Shown here piece by piece: positions 17,049 through 24,984 of a DNA stretch of 33,412 nt. The stretch's first letter is position 1. Every line of letters starts with the position of its first letter. Source of the DNA: Bacteroides pyogenes (GTDB lineage: Bacteria > Bacteroidota > Bacteroidia > Bacteroidales > Bacteroidaceae); assembly GCF_014196225.1 (NCBI RefSeq), contig NZ_JACIDI010000025.1, forward strand, positions 1 to 33,412, given 5' to 3'. Below the pieces are notes generated by a model. It was not told the DNA's origin and searched no databases. It worked only from the letters and a program-made list of their open reading frames with translations. Both the position numbers and the translations under genes were made by a program.

Positions 17049-18165
17049 TGAGAGTTTTCATATACTATCCTCTTTGATTAATTAAAATATATAGTCTTTT
17101 ACATTCAAGGCAAAGCTTTTTTAATAATGCAGAATAAGACCGATAGAGGAATTATGCTTATTTCTAAATCGTTAGTAGCCTAAAATTTAAATTCTGTAAA
17201 ATGCTTTTTTTTTCAGCGAGTAAGGCAAACAACAACACCTTAGAAAAAAGACAAATGAATTTAAATGAATGATTTAAGAGAATAAAGATAACATCTCCTC
17301 AAAAAATATAGAGAAAATTTCCTATTTCTTAGTGTATTGTGTTATCTTTGCAATAAATAAAGTGGTCCTTTGAAATGGCAAAATGAGGTAGAGTATAGAA
17401 GCTCACTGGTTTCCTTATCGTTACCTACCTTCTTTGATAATCAATTTAATCTGTTGATTATTTGGCGTTTATGAAAACATCTATGCCTTGCCGTGTGAAA
17501 AGACATTGCTACTCCCTCCAAAATACATGAGTGGCATCTTTATTATTGAAAACAACCATTGCTTTAGGCACACTTTCTCTCTATCCGAACCATAATATTC
17601 TGAAATAAATGTGCAGTGCGGGAAGAAACATTACGCACTCCATTAGTAGAAGAAAGACTGAGAAAAACATTATAGTACTGATAGGACTATTCCCCAACGG
17701 TGAACCTTAGACAAAAGGGAATGATATTATCGCTTGCATGCTCGGAACTTACAATGTTTTGGAGATAAAATTCCGTTGTAACTGAGAGATTAAGAAGATA
17801 AAACTACATACCATGCTATCATCAGAATAAAATTATAAGTAATAAAGAGTGATCTCGATATAAGAATATCGTGGCAAATTTAGAGTCGGATATAAATAGA
17901 TAGATCAACACAAAATTTTCTTCATAAGTCAGACTACCGTCACTATGCGAAAAAGGAAGGGAGAACTCCAAATGAATTGTTTTCTGAAAATAAAACGGAG
18001 AATAATTGCTCTTTCCCGTGGATCCTATTACCTTTGTGCATATATAAGAATATCACCCACGAAAAAGAAGCAAAGCATTGCAGAAAATTGGTGGAGCAAT
18101 AGCGGGAGATTAGGTCTTTTGCAGAATATAAACTCAAAGAAATACAGCCACTTATCAATTTTATT
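17049..18165. other. Gene-free, AT-rich stretch after the four-gene operon
   Basis: About 1.1 kb with only short unconvincing frames. A -7-like box TTATCTTTGC (17341-17350) is followed by a structured leader, including ATAATCAA/TTGATTAT (17437-17461), but no gene. A small hairpin CGATAT-AAGA-ATATCG lies at 17856-17871 (loop 62-65). It may be the remains of genes lost next to the integration site or hold an unrecognised small RNA. Confidence 0.45.
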
Positions 18166-18270
18166 CGATTTCTGGTGGCACCACTTTTTAAGAAAGAAAA
18201 ACGATGTAAATCCCTGAATTTCAAAGAAGTTCGGGGATTTTTCTTTTCCAAGAATAGGCAAAATTAGTGG
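18166..18270 (+). repeat. Diverged ~105-bp repeat, left copy, with terminator
   Basis: Aligns with 33016-33118 at roughly three quarters identity. Both copies contain CTGGTGGCACCACTTT, then AACGATGTAAA, a hairpin with T-rich tail (here 18208-18222 with 18226-18240) and a CAAAAT-containing tail. Both also read as a peptide end 'WWHHF...NDVN' with a TGA stop just before the hairpin. They lie outside attL and outside attR respectively, so the empty target carried them in tandem. Their origin is unknown. Confidence 0.6.
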
Positions 18271-18290
18271 GATTGAAGCAAACTATACGT

Positions 18291-18306
18291 CCTTATTCAA
18301 GGGACT
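18291..18306. repeat. attL candidate, 16-bp direct repeat
   Basis: CCTTATTCAAGGGACT, identical to 32952-32967. Inner CCTT...AAGG symmetry suits a tyrosine recombinase core. It lies about 140 bases before the integrase start region. No tRNA gene is visible here. Confidence 0.7.
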
Positions 18307-18405
18307 GGTTTTAAAAACCCGAAATGTTCCACTGCGAGGTATTTACTTCATTCTTTTACAGCACGTTGCGCTATTTTACATAACAGGGTTCTCGGTTCGA
18401 TTTCC

Positions 18406-18413
18406 TAACTTTG
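18406..18413 (+). promoter_or_regulatory. Integrase -7 promoter box
   Basis: TAACTTTG matches the TAnnTTTG consensus and lies 21 bases before the ATG at 18435, which supports that ATG as the original integrase start. Confidence 0.55.
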
Positions 18414-18505
18414 TATCATTAAAAATTGAGCCGTATGGAAAGAAAAAGATTCAGCGTGTTTTCTTCATCAAGCGTAGCAAACTGTTAAAAAACGGGGAAG
18501 CACCC

Positions 18506-19651
18506 GTGCGTGTGCGTGTCACTTATGACCGCCTATACGTGGAACTTCAACTAAAGCGGAGCGTAAAAGTCCCACTTTGGTCGCAGGAAAAAGAGAAATC
18601 GACAGGCAAAGACCGAAACTCCGTGGAACTTAACCATTACATTGACGCCCTGCGTGTGAAATTCTATCAGATTTACCAAGACTTGGAACTGGAGGGAAAG
18701 ATTATATCCGCACGTGCCATAGTGAACCGCTATCAGGGAAAGGACGAGACTTTCAAGACATTGTATAATGTGTTCAAGGAGCATAACGACAACTGCCGGA
18801 AGCTAATCGGGACGGATTATGCCGATATTACCGTAAGACGTTACGATAATTGCCTTAAATATCTCATGGAACTGGTTAAACGGGACTACAAGGTAGATGA
18901 TATGCTACTGCGTGAGATAAACGGGGAACTGGTGCGTAAATTCGATTTATACCTAAAGACGGAGAAACATTGCGCACAGAACACCGTTATCCGGTACATG
19001 AAATGCTTCAAGAAAGTGATAAACCTTGCCATTGCCAACGAGTGGCTGACAAAGAACCCGTTTGCCGGAATCAAGTTTCACGAGGTAGAGGTAAACAAAC
19101 AGTTCCTAAGCCAAGCCGAGATTAACCGGATATGGCAGAAAGAGTTCAGGATTGAACGGCTGGAACTGGTACGGGATGTTTTCATCTTTTGCGTATATAC
19201 CGGGCTGGCATTCATAGACGTGTATAATCTGCGCCCCGAACACGTTTCAGAGGACAGCAACGGCAACCTGTGGATAGTGAAACCCCGTGAAAAGACAAAC
19301 AACCTCTGTAACATCCCGCTTTTGAGCATTCCCAAACAGATACTTGAAAAGTATAAGGATAACCCCTACTGCATGGATAAAGGAACTTTGCTGCCCGTTC
19401 CCTGCAATCAGAAGATGAACAGCTACCTGAAAGAGATTGCCGACCTGTGCGGTATCAAAAAGAACCTGACCACGCACACAGCCCGCCATAGTTTCGCATC
19501 GGTTATCGCACTGGCTAACAACGTGTCACTGCCGAATGTGGCTAAAATGCTGGGGCATTCATCCACCCGAATGACACAGCACTACGCAAAGGTATTAGAC
19601 CAAACGATACTAAGGGATATGCAAGCCGTTGAGAAACAGCTATCCGTATAA
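18506..19651 (+). CDS. Tyrosine recombinase/integrase, 5' end frameshifted
   Basis: The open frame from GTG 18506 gives 381 residues. The same frame extends upstream as 'KKKIQRVFFIKRSKLLKNGE' without an ATG; the likely original start ATG 18435 ('ATGGAAAGAAAAAG') is one base out of frame, as if one A were lost. The protein has an arm/SAM-like region, a core-binding part and a catalytic domain: 'VYTGLAFIDVYNL' (the usual first Arg is replaced, as is known for IntDOT-like integrases), 'HTARHSFA' (Arg327, His328), 'MLGHSS' (His351) and 'TQHYAKV' with nucleophile Tyr360. It should mediate integration at the 16-bp att repeat. If only GTG 18506 is used, about 24 N-terminal residues are lost, which may harm arm-site binding. 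Confidence 0.85.
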   Translation: MRVRVTYDRLYVELQLKRSVKVPLWSQEKEKSTGKDRNSVELNHYIDALRVKFYQIYQDLELEGKIISARAIVNRYQGKDETFKTLYNVFKEHNDNCRKLIGTDYADITVRRYDNCLKYLMELVKRDYKVDDMLLREINGELVRKFDLYLKTEKHCAQNTVIRYMKCFKKVINLAIANEWLTKNPFAGIKFHEVEVNKQFLSQAEINRIWQKEFRIERLELVRDVFIFCVYTGLAFIDVYNLRPEHVSEDSNGNLWIVKPREKTNNLCNIPLLSIPKQILEKYKDNPYCMDKGTLLPVPCNQKMNSYLKEIADLCGIKKNLTTHTARHSFASVIALANNVSLPNVAKMLGHSSTRMTQHYAKVLDQTILRDMQAVEKQLSV

Positions 19652-19659
19652 GCACGAAG

Positions 19660-19701
19660 AAGCCAGCAACACAGTTTTCAAGAAACCGTGATTGCTGGCT
19701 T
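19660..19701 (+). terminator. Terminator after the integrase
   Basis: AAGCCAGCAA (19660-19669) pairs with TTGCTGGCTT (19692-19701), with a nested CAC.GTTT/AAAC.GTG stem inside. Only a short T run follows. Confidence 0.65.
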
Positions 19702-19736
19702 TCAACCAAACAATATAGAAAACAAGACAGCTATAT

Positions 19737-19768
19737 TTCAATACTTCAATATTTCAATCTTTCAAGGA
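19737..19768. repeat. Four 8-bp direct repeats
   Basis: TTCAATAC, TTCAATAT, TTCAATCT, TTCAAGGA in perfect 8-base phase, between integrase and the first excisionase-like gene. Such phased repeats suit a small DNA-binding protein, for example an excision factor. Confidence 0.5.
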
Positions 19769-19809
19769 AGCAAGACATCAATAAAACAAGATTCCATGTT
19801 TTCAAGATT

Positions 19810-20004
19810 TCATTTCTGATAGAACCTTTCCAACAAATCCATGATGTCACTTTCCCGGTAGATGATTTTTCCCGGAAGCTGCACGTACCCCAGTAGCCCC
19901 GTGTCCCTGTAATCCTGCAACGTCCGTTTGCTGATGCAAAGCCGCTCGCATACTTCCTCGCCCGTCAGATAGTGTTCACCGTTCAATACCGGGCGATAGT
20001 TCAT
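19810..20004 (-). CDS. Small excisionase-like helix-turn-helix protein
   Basis: 64 residues: 'YLTGEEVCERLCISKRTLQDYRDTG' is a winged helix-turn-helix of the MerR/HTH_17 type and 'LPGKIIYRESDIMDLLERF' is the wing and last helix. These small proteins lie next to integrases in Bacteroides elements and act as recombination directionality factors or repressors. The ATG lies at 20004. It is one of three related small proteins in this element (see 20095-20382 and 25755-26087). Confidence 0.75.
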   Translation of the reverse strand: MNYRPVLNGEHYLTGEEVCERLCISKRTLQDYRDTGLLGYVQLPGKIIYRESDIMDLLERFYQK

Positions 20005-20094
20005 TACACATACTCCACGTTTTCCAGCACCCTGTCAAGGGAGGAAAACAGTACCAGCGTAGTATCGGAATCTTTCGTTATCAAATCCATACGC

Positions 20095-20382
20095 CTACTT
20101 TTTAGAATTGTCCCTTACTTGGCTAAGCAGAAATGTTTCCACGTCCGAAGCCTTGTAGTAAATCTTATTGTTAATCTGCGAATAAGGCAGTTTTCCCGTA
20201 TCACGGTAGGTCTGCATCGTCCGGGCTGAAACATTCAGCAAACGGCAGGTCTCGCAGTTATCCAGCCACTTGTCACGCTTCCTGCGTAAAGGTACACAGA
20301 GCGCATCCACACGTCCCACAAAATTTTCAAACCTCTGTTTCCAAAGTTCAAAGGTTCTCTTTTCAATCGTCACTATTTCCAT
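20095..20382 (-). CDS. Helix-turn-helix domain protein, excisionase-like
   Basis: 95 residues from ATG 20382 ('MEIVTIEKRTFELWKQRFENF'-type start, matching the usual beginning of this family); a longer open frame to 20616 lacks family character and overlaps the promoter. The helix-turn-helix is 'WLDNCETCRLLNVSARTMQTY' shortened, followed by 'LPYSQINNKIYYKASDVETFL'. A -7 box on the minus strand (TATATTTG, complement of 20430-20437) precedes it. Probably controls excision together with the 64-residue neighbour. Confidence 0.75.
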   Translation of the reverse strand: MEIVTIEKRTFELWKQRFENFVGRVDALCVPLRRKRDKWLDNCETCRLLNVSARTMQTYRDTGKLPYSQINNKIYYKASDVETFLLSQVRDNSKK

Positions 20383-20429
20383 AACCGATACATTTATTCT
20401 TGTCAATACTCCGTTTTTCTTCACTGGTA

Positions 20430-20437
20430 CAAATATA
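20430..20437 (-). promoter_or_regulatory. -7 box for the 95-residue helix-turn-helix gene
   Basis: Reads TATATTTG on the minus strand, about 48 bases before the start at 20382. The surrounding TATATTTGTACC is identical to the retron promoter core at 30942-30953. Confidence 0.55.
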
Positions 20438-20695
20438 CAAGGCTGAATGACAGGTTGTTTCTTTCTGTCCGCAAATGACCTTGCGTGTCCGAAAATGTCC
20501 ACCACCGCCCCAAAAACAACATGAAAGAAACGAACCGATAACAAAAAAACTGTTTTTTCTCCACTCACTAAATAAGTAAGGTAATGAATACAAAGCCGTT
20601 TTCTATTTGCCGACATTAATTTGGTGCAGAGCGCAGCAAAGCGATTCCAAACGGCTGACGCTTTGTTTTTTACCGATTTTTCTTATTTTATTTGT

Positions 20696-20720
20696 GGTGC
20701 TAATTCAAAAAACAAGCACC
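20696..20720 (+). promoter_or_regulatory. Hairpin directly before the HTH gene at 20722
   Basis: GGTGCT (20696-20701) and AGCACC (20715-20720) close a 13-base A-rich loop one base before the ATG. Its position could restrict translation start; no effector known. Confidence 0.35.
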
Positions 20721-20721
20721 T

Positions 20722-21030
20722 ATGAATAATCCTTTCGAAGAAATTTTCAAACGGCTGGAGAACATCGAAAAGATGATTGCCCCGGTCATGGGCTCACAGC
20801 CCGAAGAACGGCAGGACGGAAAAGAGCCTGTGTTAGTCAAAATATCCGTTGCCAGCGGCATAACCGGGTATTCGGTCAATTACCTGTACCACTTAGCCAG
20901 CAAGGGACTGATACCGTGTGTCAAGCGTGGGCGCACCCTACGTTTCGACATGGAGGAACTAAAAAAGTGGATGCAGCAGCAGTATGTCCCGGCTTCTAAC
21001 AGACTTCCCGATGAAAAAGAAAAGAAGTGA
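20722..21030 (+). CDS. Helix-turn-helix domain protein upstream of the VapE-like gene
   Basis: 102 residues with an N-terminal amphipathic helix 'PFEEIFKRLENIEKMI' and an HTH_17-type DNA-binding domain: 'KISVASGITGYSVNYLYHLA' then 'CVKRGRTLRFDMEELKKWM'. The 3' end overlaps the VapE-like gene start at 21011 by 20 bases. Such genes precede replication modules in Bacteroides mobilizable elements and may regulate or recruit the replication proteins; this is inferred from position. Confidence 0.75.
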   Translation: MNNPFEEIFKRLENIEKMIAPVMGSQPEERQDGKEPVLVKISVASGITGYSVNYLYHLASKGLIPCVKRGRTLRFDMEELKKWMQQQYVPASNRLPDEKEKK

Positions 21031-22243
21031 TGATACAAGGCATATCGAGGGCTGGCAGTCAAAGAACGAGCGCATCGAAAGCCTGTTGAACGTCCTGTAC
21101 GATTTCCGGTTCAACACCGTAAAGAGCCGGACAGAATACCGGGCTGCAAGTTCTTCGGGCTTGTACCAGCCCGTTACGAAATTTGTTCTGAACTCGTTCA
21201 GACGCAGGCTGGATGCGACCGCTGGTATTGTCACCTCTGCCGAGAACATCCGTACCATACTGGAAAGCGATTTCGCAAGAAAGGTACATCCCATACGGGA
21301 ATACTTCAATGCCCTACCCTTACTGAATCCAGCCGAACACGGGCATATCGGCAGGCTCCTGAACACGGTACAGGTAACCAACCCCGGCAAATGGGAGGAA
21401 TATTTCACGAAATGGCTTATCGGTGTGGTAGCCAACGCCATGAACGACACGGGATGTCAGAACCATACCTGTCTGGTATTGACAGGGGACAAGCAGGGAC
21501 AGTTCAAATCGTGGTGGCTGGACAACCTTTGCCCGACACCGCTTAAGAACTACCTGTTCACCGGGAAGATAGACCCGCAGGGCAAAGACATCCTGACACT
21601 GATAGCCGAATACCTGTTCATCAACATTGACGACCAGTTAAAGGAACTCAACAAGCAGAACGAGAACGCATTGAATAACCTTATCACCACCCCGGCAGTG
21701 AAATACCGTAGACCGTATGATGTTTACATAGAGGAATACCCCCACCTCGCCAGCTTCATGGCTTCGGTGAACGGCAACGAGTTCCTGACCGACCCGACAG
21801 GCAGCAGGCGTTTTTTGCCGTTCGAGGTGCTGCACATAGACAAGCCCACGGCAGAAAGTATTCACATGAATAACGTCTATTCCGAAATCATGTACCTGTA
21901 CCGTCAGGGCGTGCGCTACTGGTTCAATGATATGGAGATTAGAGAATTGCATTTGGCAAATGCAGGATTTGAGGTGCAGACGGTCGAGTTTGAAATGCTG
22001 ACGCAATACTTTGAGAAGCCGACAGAGGGGGAAGAACCCCTGTTCTTTATGACAACAGCACAAATACTGGCACGTTTACGGGATATATGCGCCATGCAGC
22101 TATCAGAAAAACGGCTGGGAGAAGCGTTGCGTAAAGCCGGGTTCAAACGGGTACAGAAACGCATCAACAAACAGAATTATTCGGTATATGGGTACAGAAT
22201 AAAGCCAGTCCCGGCATCCTCTACAAATGACGATTACGGATAG
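21011..22243 (+). CDS. VapE-family (virulence-associated E / DUF3874-like) protein
   Basis: 410 residues from ATG 21011. The VapE ATPase-like core runs from about residue 70 to 300. The Walker-A-like segment 'LVLTGDKQGQFKSWWL' (~155-170) has Phe where the Gly before Lys is normally found. 'ASVNGNEFLTDPTGSRRFLPFEV' in two parts gives the sensor/arginine region typical of phage and plasmid primase-helicases. The C-terminus (~330-400) is a winged-helix-like 'ILARLRDICAMQLSEKRLGEAL' part in the DUF3874 style. With the primase downstream and iteron-like repeats between them, it probably drives replication of the excised element. The altered P-loop raises the question of whether it hydrolyses ATP. 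Confidence 0.75.
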   Translation: MKKKRSDDTRHIEGWQSKNERIESLLNVLYDFRFNTVKSRTEYRAASSSGLYQPVTKFVLNSFRRRLDATAGIVTSAENIRTILESDFARKVHPIREYFNALPLLNPAEHGHIGRLLNTVQVTNPGKWEEYFTKWLIGVVANAMNDTGCQNHTCLVLTGDKQGQFKSWWLDNLCPTPLKNYLFTGKIDPQGKDILTLIAEYLFINIDDQLKELNKQNENALNNLITTPAVKYRRPYDVYIEEYPHLASFMASVNGNEFLTDPTGSRRFLPFEVLHIDKPTAESIHMNNVYSEIMYLYRQGVRYWFNDMEIRELHLANAGFEVQTVEFEMLTQYFEKPTEGEEPLFFMTTAQILARLRDICAMQLSEKRLGEALRKAGFKRVQKRINKQNYSVYGYRIKPVPASSTNDDYG

Positions 22244-22251
22244 GCAGCCAT

Positions 22252-22535
22252 GCAGTAATTACTGCAAAAGTATCATGCTATCATTCTAACTATTAGAAAT
22301 CAATCTGTTATACAATGCGCAGTAAGCAGTAAGATAAAATCCAAAACTTTTTGGAAAACCGAAAAAAAGAAAAACAAGAAAAGAGCAAGCAGGAATATAA
22401 GGCGGTATTTCTATTTCCTTTTGAAGAAATAACTTACTTATCTTACTGCATAAAGAGCAATCCGTTGAAAGAAAAAGAACTATGTGCAGAAACATGGTCG
22501 TTTTTCTTCTTACTGACCTCTTACTTTACTACTGC
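22252..22535. other. Iteron-like cluster, candidate replication origin
   Basis: GCAGTAATTACTGC is a perfect 14-bp palindrome at 22252-22265. The same GCAGTAA unit recurs in tandem at 22319-22325 and 22326-22332, inverted at 22443-22449, with partial inverted copies at 22510-22516 and near 22530-22535. The interval (22244-22564) has no gene, is AT-rich, and lies between the VapE-like and primase genes. Confidence 0.5.
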
Positions 22536-22564
22536 AATTTATCAACATCAAAAAAATAAAGATT

Positions 22565-23545
22565 ATGACCTACAAGGAAGCCAACAATATCAGTATCAAG
22601 GATTACCTGAGCTCTTTGGGAATCCAGCCTGTCACGGAAAAAGGACGCTACGGCATGTACCGCAGCCCCTTACGGGAGGACAACACGCCAAGTTTCAAGG
22701 TGGATTATAACGCCAACTTATGGTGTGACTACGGAACTGGCGAGGGCGGGACGCTCATCGACCTTGTGATGAAGCAGCACCAGTGCAACGCCTACGGTGC
22801 TATCTGCCTACTGGAACAGGGTGACACCGCCTCTTTTTCCTTTCACGGGAAAGACCTGCCCGAAAGGGACACGAAAAGGCAAGCAGCCAGTCCGATAGAG
22901 ATACGCAGAATACAGCCGTTACAGAATTCGGCACTCATGCGCTATTTGCAGGAAAGGGGGATTTCTCCCGGAACGGCATCCCCATACGTGCAGGAAATGT
23001 ATTACCGCATCGGTGGAAAGCCTTATTTTGCGCTGGCATTCAAAAATGATTCAGGAGGTTACGAACTCCGCAATCCCCGTTTCAAGGGCAGCACATCGAA
23101 AGACATCACCCATATAAGACAACAGGGAGAGCCGAGAGATACCTGTTTCGTGTTCGAGGGCTTTTGGGATTTCCTCTCGTTCCTCACTATCCGGCAACAG
23201 AAAAGCCCGGATATGCCCTGCACCGACTGGCAGGACTACGTTATCCTGAACTCCACCGCCAACACGGATAAAGCCTTATATCCGTTGGCTGATTACGGGC
23301 ATATACATTGTATGCTTGACAATGACGAAGCCGGGAGGAAAGCGGTTGAAGCCATAAGGTAGGAATACAAATGGCGTGTACGGGACGCATCACACCTGTA
23401 CAGCGGTCACAATGACCTGAACGACTATTTGCGTAGTATTAAAGTAAAACAATCCCAAGACTTGACAGTTACCGACAAGCCCAAGCCGGAGCAGGATAAC
23501 AGACAAAATCCGGGTGAAAAAAGAAAGAGAGGGCTAAGGATGTGA
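22565..23545 (+). pseudogene. CHC2/Toprim-type DNA primase, interrupted by a stop codon
   Basis: The frame opens at ATG 22565 with a CHC2-like zinc-finger/primase start ('YRSPLREDNTPSFKVDY', 'WCDYGTGEGGTLIDLVM'), then a Toprim part with 'CFVFEGFWDFLSF' (catalytic Glu) and 'HCMLDNDEAGRKAVEAI' (Asp pair). A TAG at 23360-23362 ends it after 265 residues. Translation in the same frame continues as 'EYKWRVRDASHLYSGHNDLNDYL' in two parts and ends at 23545, the usual tail of these proteins. So a single substitution truncates the protein just after Toprim. It may still be partly active; otherwise replication of the element is lost. Confidence 0.7.
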
Positions 23546-23595
23546 CCTGCAAGACTGGCGGCATGAACAGACGGCAGGCTGTGTAATTAGGGAGA

Positions 23596-23630
23596 GCAAG
23601 GTTATGTTTCGGTAAACCGAAACACCTTGC
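23596..23630. other. Candidate oriT inverted repeat upstream of mobC
   Basis: TGTTTCGGT (23605-23613) and ACCGAAACA (23616-23624) form a perfect 9-bp stem that is extended by GCAAGG/CCTTGC (23596-23601 / 23625-23630) beyond a 3-base bulge. It lies about 70 bases before mobC, where oriT sits in MOBP-type Bacteroides elements. The nick site is probably just to one side of this repeat. Confidence 0.55.
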
Positions 23631-23701
23631 TTTGCCTGACAGCAAAGAAAATTTCTCCCGTTGGTCGCAATTTTTAAGATACCATTTAAATGTAAAAACC
23701 T

Positions 23702-24085
23702 ATGACGAATATAAAGGATAAGCCGGGGGGACATCCGGCAAAGAAACGGATAGAGAAGCAGCAACGGGTAGTCAGCACGAAACTGACCGAGTTGCAGTAT
23801 TACGCCATCAGGAAGCGAGCTGGGGAAGCCGGGTTGCGTGTCAGTGAGTATGTACGGCAGGCGGTTGTTTCGGCAGAGGTCATACCCCGGCTGAACAGGC
23901 AGGATGCGGACACTATCCGCAAGCTGGCGGGCGAAGCCAACAACATCAACCAGCTGGCGCACCGGGCAAATGCCGGAGGGTTCGCACTGGTGGCGGTGGA
24001 ACTAGTGAAACTCAAAAACAGGATTGTTGAAATCATAAACCAGTTGTCGGATGATTGGAAAAATAAAAAAGGGAAGCGGATTTAA
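23702..24085 (+). CDS. mobC: MobC-type relaxosome accessory protein
   Basis: 127 residues, basic. 'RVVSTKLTELQYYAIRKRAGEAG' in two parts then 'LRVSEYVRQAVV' is a ribbon-helix-helix DNA-binding start, and 'IRKLAGEANNINQLAHRANAGG' is the signature helix of MobC proteins. MobC binds oriT and helps open the strands for the relaxase. It overlaps the relaxase start by 35 bases, as usual for this gene pair. Confidence 0.88.
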   Translation: MTNIKDKPGGHPAKKRIEKQQRVVSTKLTELQYYAIRKRAGEAGLRVSEYVRQAVVSAEVIPRLNRQDADTIRKLAGEANNINQLAHRANAGGFALVAVELVKLKNRIVEIINQLSDDWKNKKGKRI

Positions 24086-24980
24086 AGGCTGTGTAAACTA
24101 CGTGCTGGGCAAGGAACAGGCTGCTTTGCTTCATGCGGAGGGAGTGTTAGCAGAAAGCAACCGGGACATCATACGCAGTTTCATACTGCAAGCCGGGATG
24201 AACCCTGACCTGAAAAAGCCTGTCGGACATATTGCGCTAAGCTATTCCCCGGTGGACGCACCCAAGCTGACAGACGGGAAAATGATACAGCTTGCGCAGG
24301 AGTACATGCGTGAAATGAAAATCACCGATACGCAGTACATCATCGTGCGCCACCAAGACCGGGAACATCCGCACGTGCATATCGTGTTCAACCGTATAGA
24401 CAACAACGGCAAGACCATTTCGGACAGGAACGACATGTACCGCAACGAGCAGGTATGCAAGAAGCTGAAAGCCAAACACGGGCTTTATTTCGCTAAAGGC
24501 AAGGAGCATGTAAAGCAGCACCGTTTGAGAGAACCGGACAAATCCAAATACGAGATTTACAATACCGTAAAGGATGAAATCAGGAAATCAAGGAACTGGC
24601 AGCAGTTACAAACCAAGTTGGCAGAAAAGGGTATCGGGATTCATTTCAAGTACAGGGGACAGACTGGTGAAGTGCAGGGCATATCTTTTTCCAAAGGCGA
24701 ATATACGTTCAAAGGTTCGGAGATAGACCGCAGTTTCAGTTTCTCCAAGCTGGATAAATGTTTCGGGGATGCAGGGCTGAACACTACCGGAAACAATAGA
24801 CAGACGATTTCCGCACCTGTTCAGGAGCCAGCGCAGACACCGGACAAAGCCGATAGTCCGCTGCTGGCAGGCTTGAGCGGTCTGTTCTCCGTTTCATCCT
24901 CTCCGGCTGATGATACTGATGCGCCCGACAATCCCGGTGAAAGAAAAAAGAGGAAAAAGAAACGACACTTAAAATTATAG
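24051..24980 (+). CDS. MOBP-type relaxase/mobilization nuclease
   Basis: 309 residues. N-terminal 'GSGFKGCVNYVLGK' offers the candidate nicking Tyr17; 'HIALSYSP' near 60; and 'VRHQDREHPHVHIVFNRID' provides the HUH-type metal-binding histidines (His101, 106, 108, 110). These match Bacteroides BmgA/MobB-like relaxases. The C-terminal third is basic and low in complexity ('RKKRKKKRHLKL' end) and probably contacts DNA or the coupling protein. It should nick at oriT (candidate 23596-23630) and pilot the strand through a helper element's channel, since no coupling protein is encoded here. All visible catalytic residues are intact, unlike several neighbours. Confidence 0.9.
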   Translation: MIGKIKKGSGFKGCVNYVLGKEQAALLHAEGVLAESNRDIIRSFILQAGMNPDLKKPVGHIALSYSPVDAPKLTDGKMIQLAQEYMREMKITDTQYIIVRHQDREHPHVHIVFNRIDNNGKTISDRNDMYRNEQVCKKLKAKHGLYFAKGKEHVKQHRLREPDKSKYEIYNTVKDEIRKSRNWQQLQTKLAEKGIGIHFKYRGQTGEVQGISFSKGEYTFKGSEIDRSFSFSKLDKCFGDAGLNTTGNNRQTISAPVQEPAQTPDKADSPLLAGLSGLFSVSSSPADDTDAPDNPGERKKRKKKRHLKL

Positions 24981-24984
24981 GAAC

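Noticed and set aside
17945..18217. A 90-residue open frame ending in WWHHF...NDVNP
   Set aside because: Low-complexity composition and no start signal; only its end is conserved, in the repeat copy at 33016, so it is described as a repeat instead.
18291..18306. Integration into a tRNA gene
   Set aside because: No cloverleaf or tRNA 3' end can be formed around either att repeat.
19737..19768. CRISPR-like array
   Set aside because: Repeats are 8 bases long without spacers.
20383..20616. Longer N-terminus for the 95-residue helix-turn-helix protein
   Set aside because: Unlike the family start, and it spans the minus-strand -7 box at 20430-20437.
22351..22710. 119-codon frame crossing into the primase gene
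   Set aside because: Its second half is the primase in another frame and its first half lies in the iteron region; no motif.
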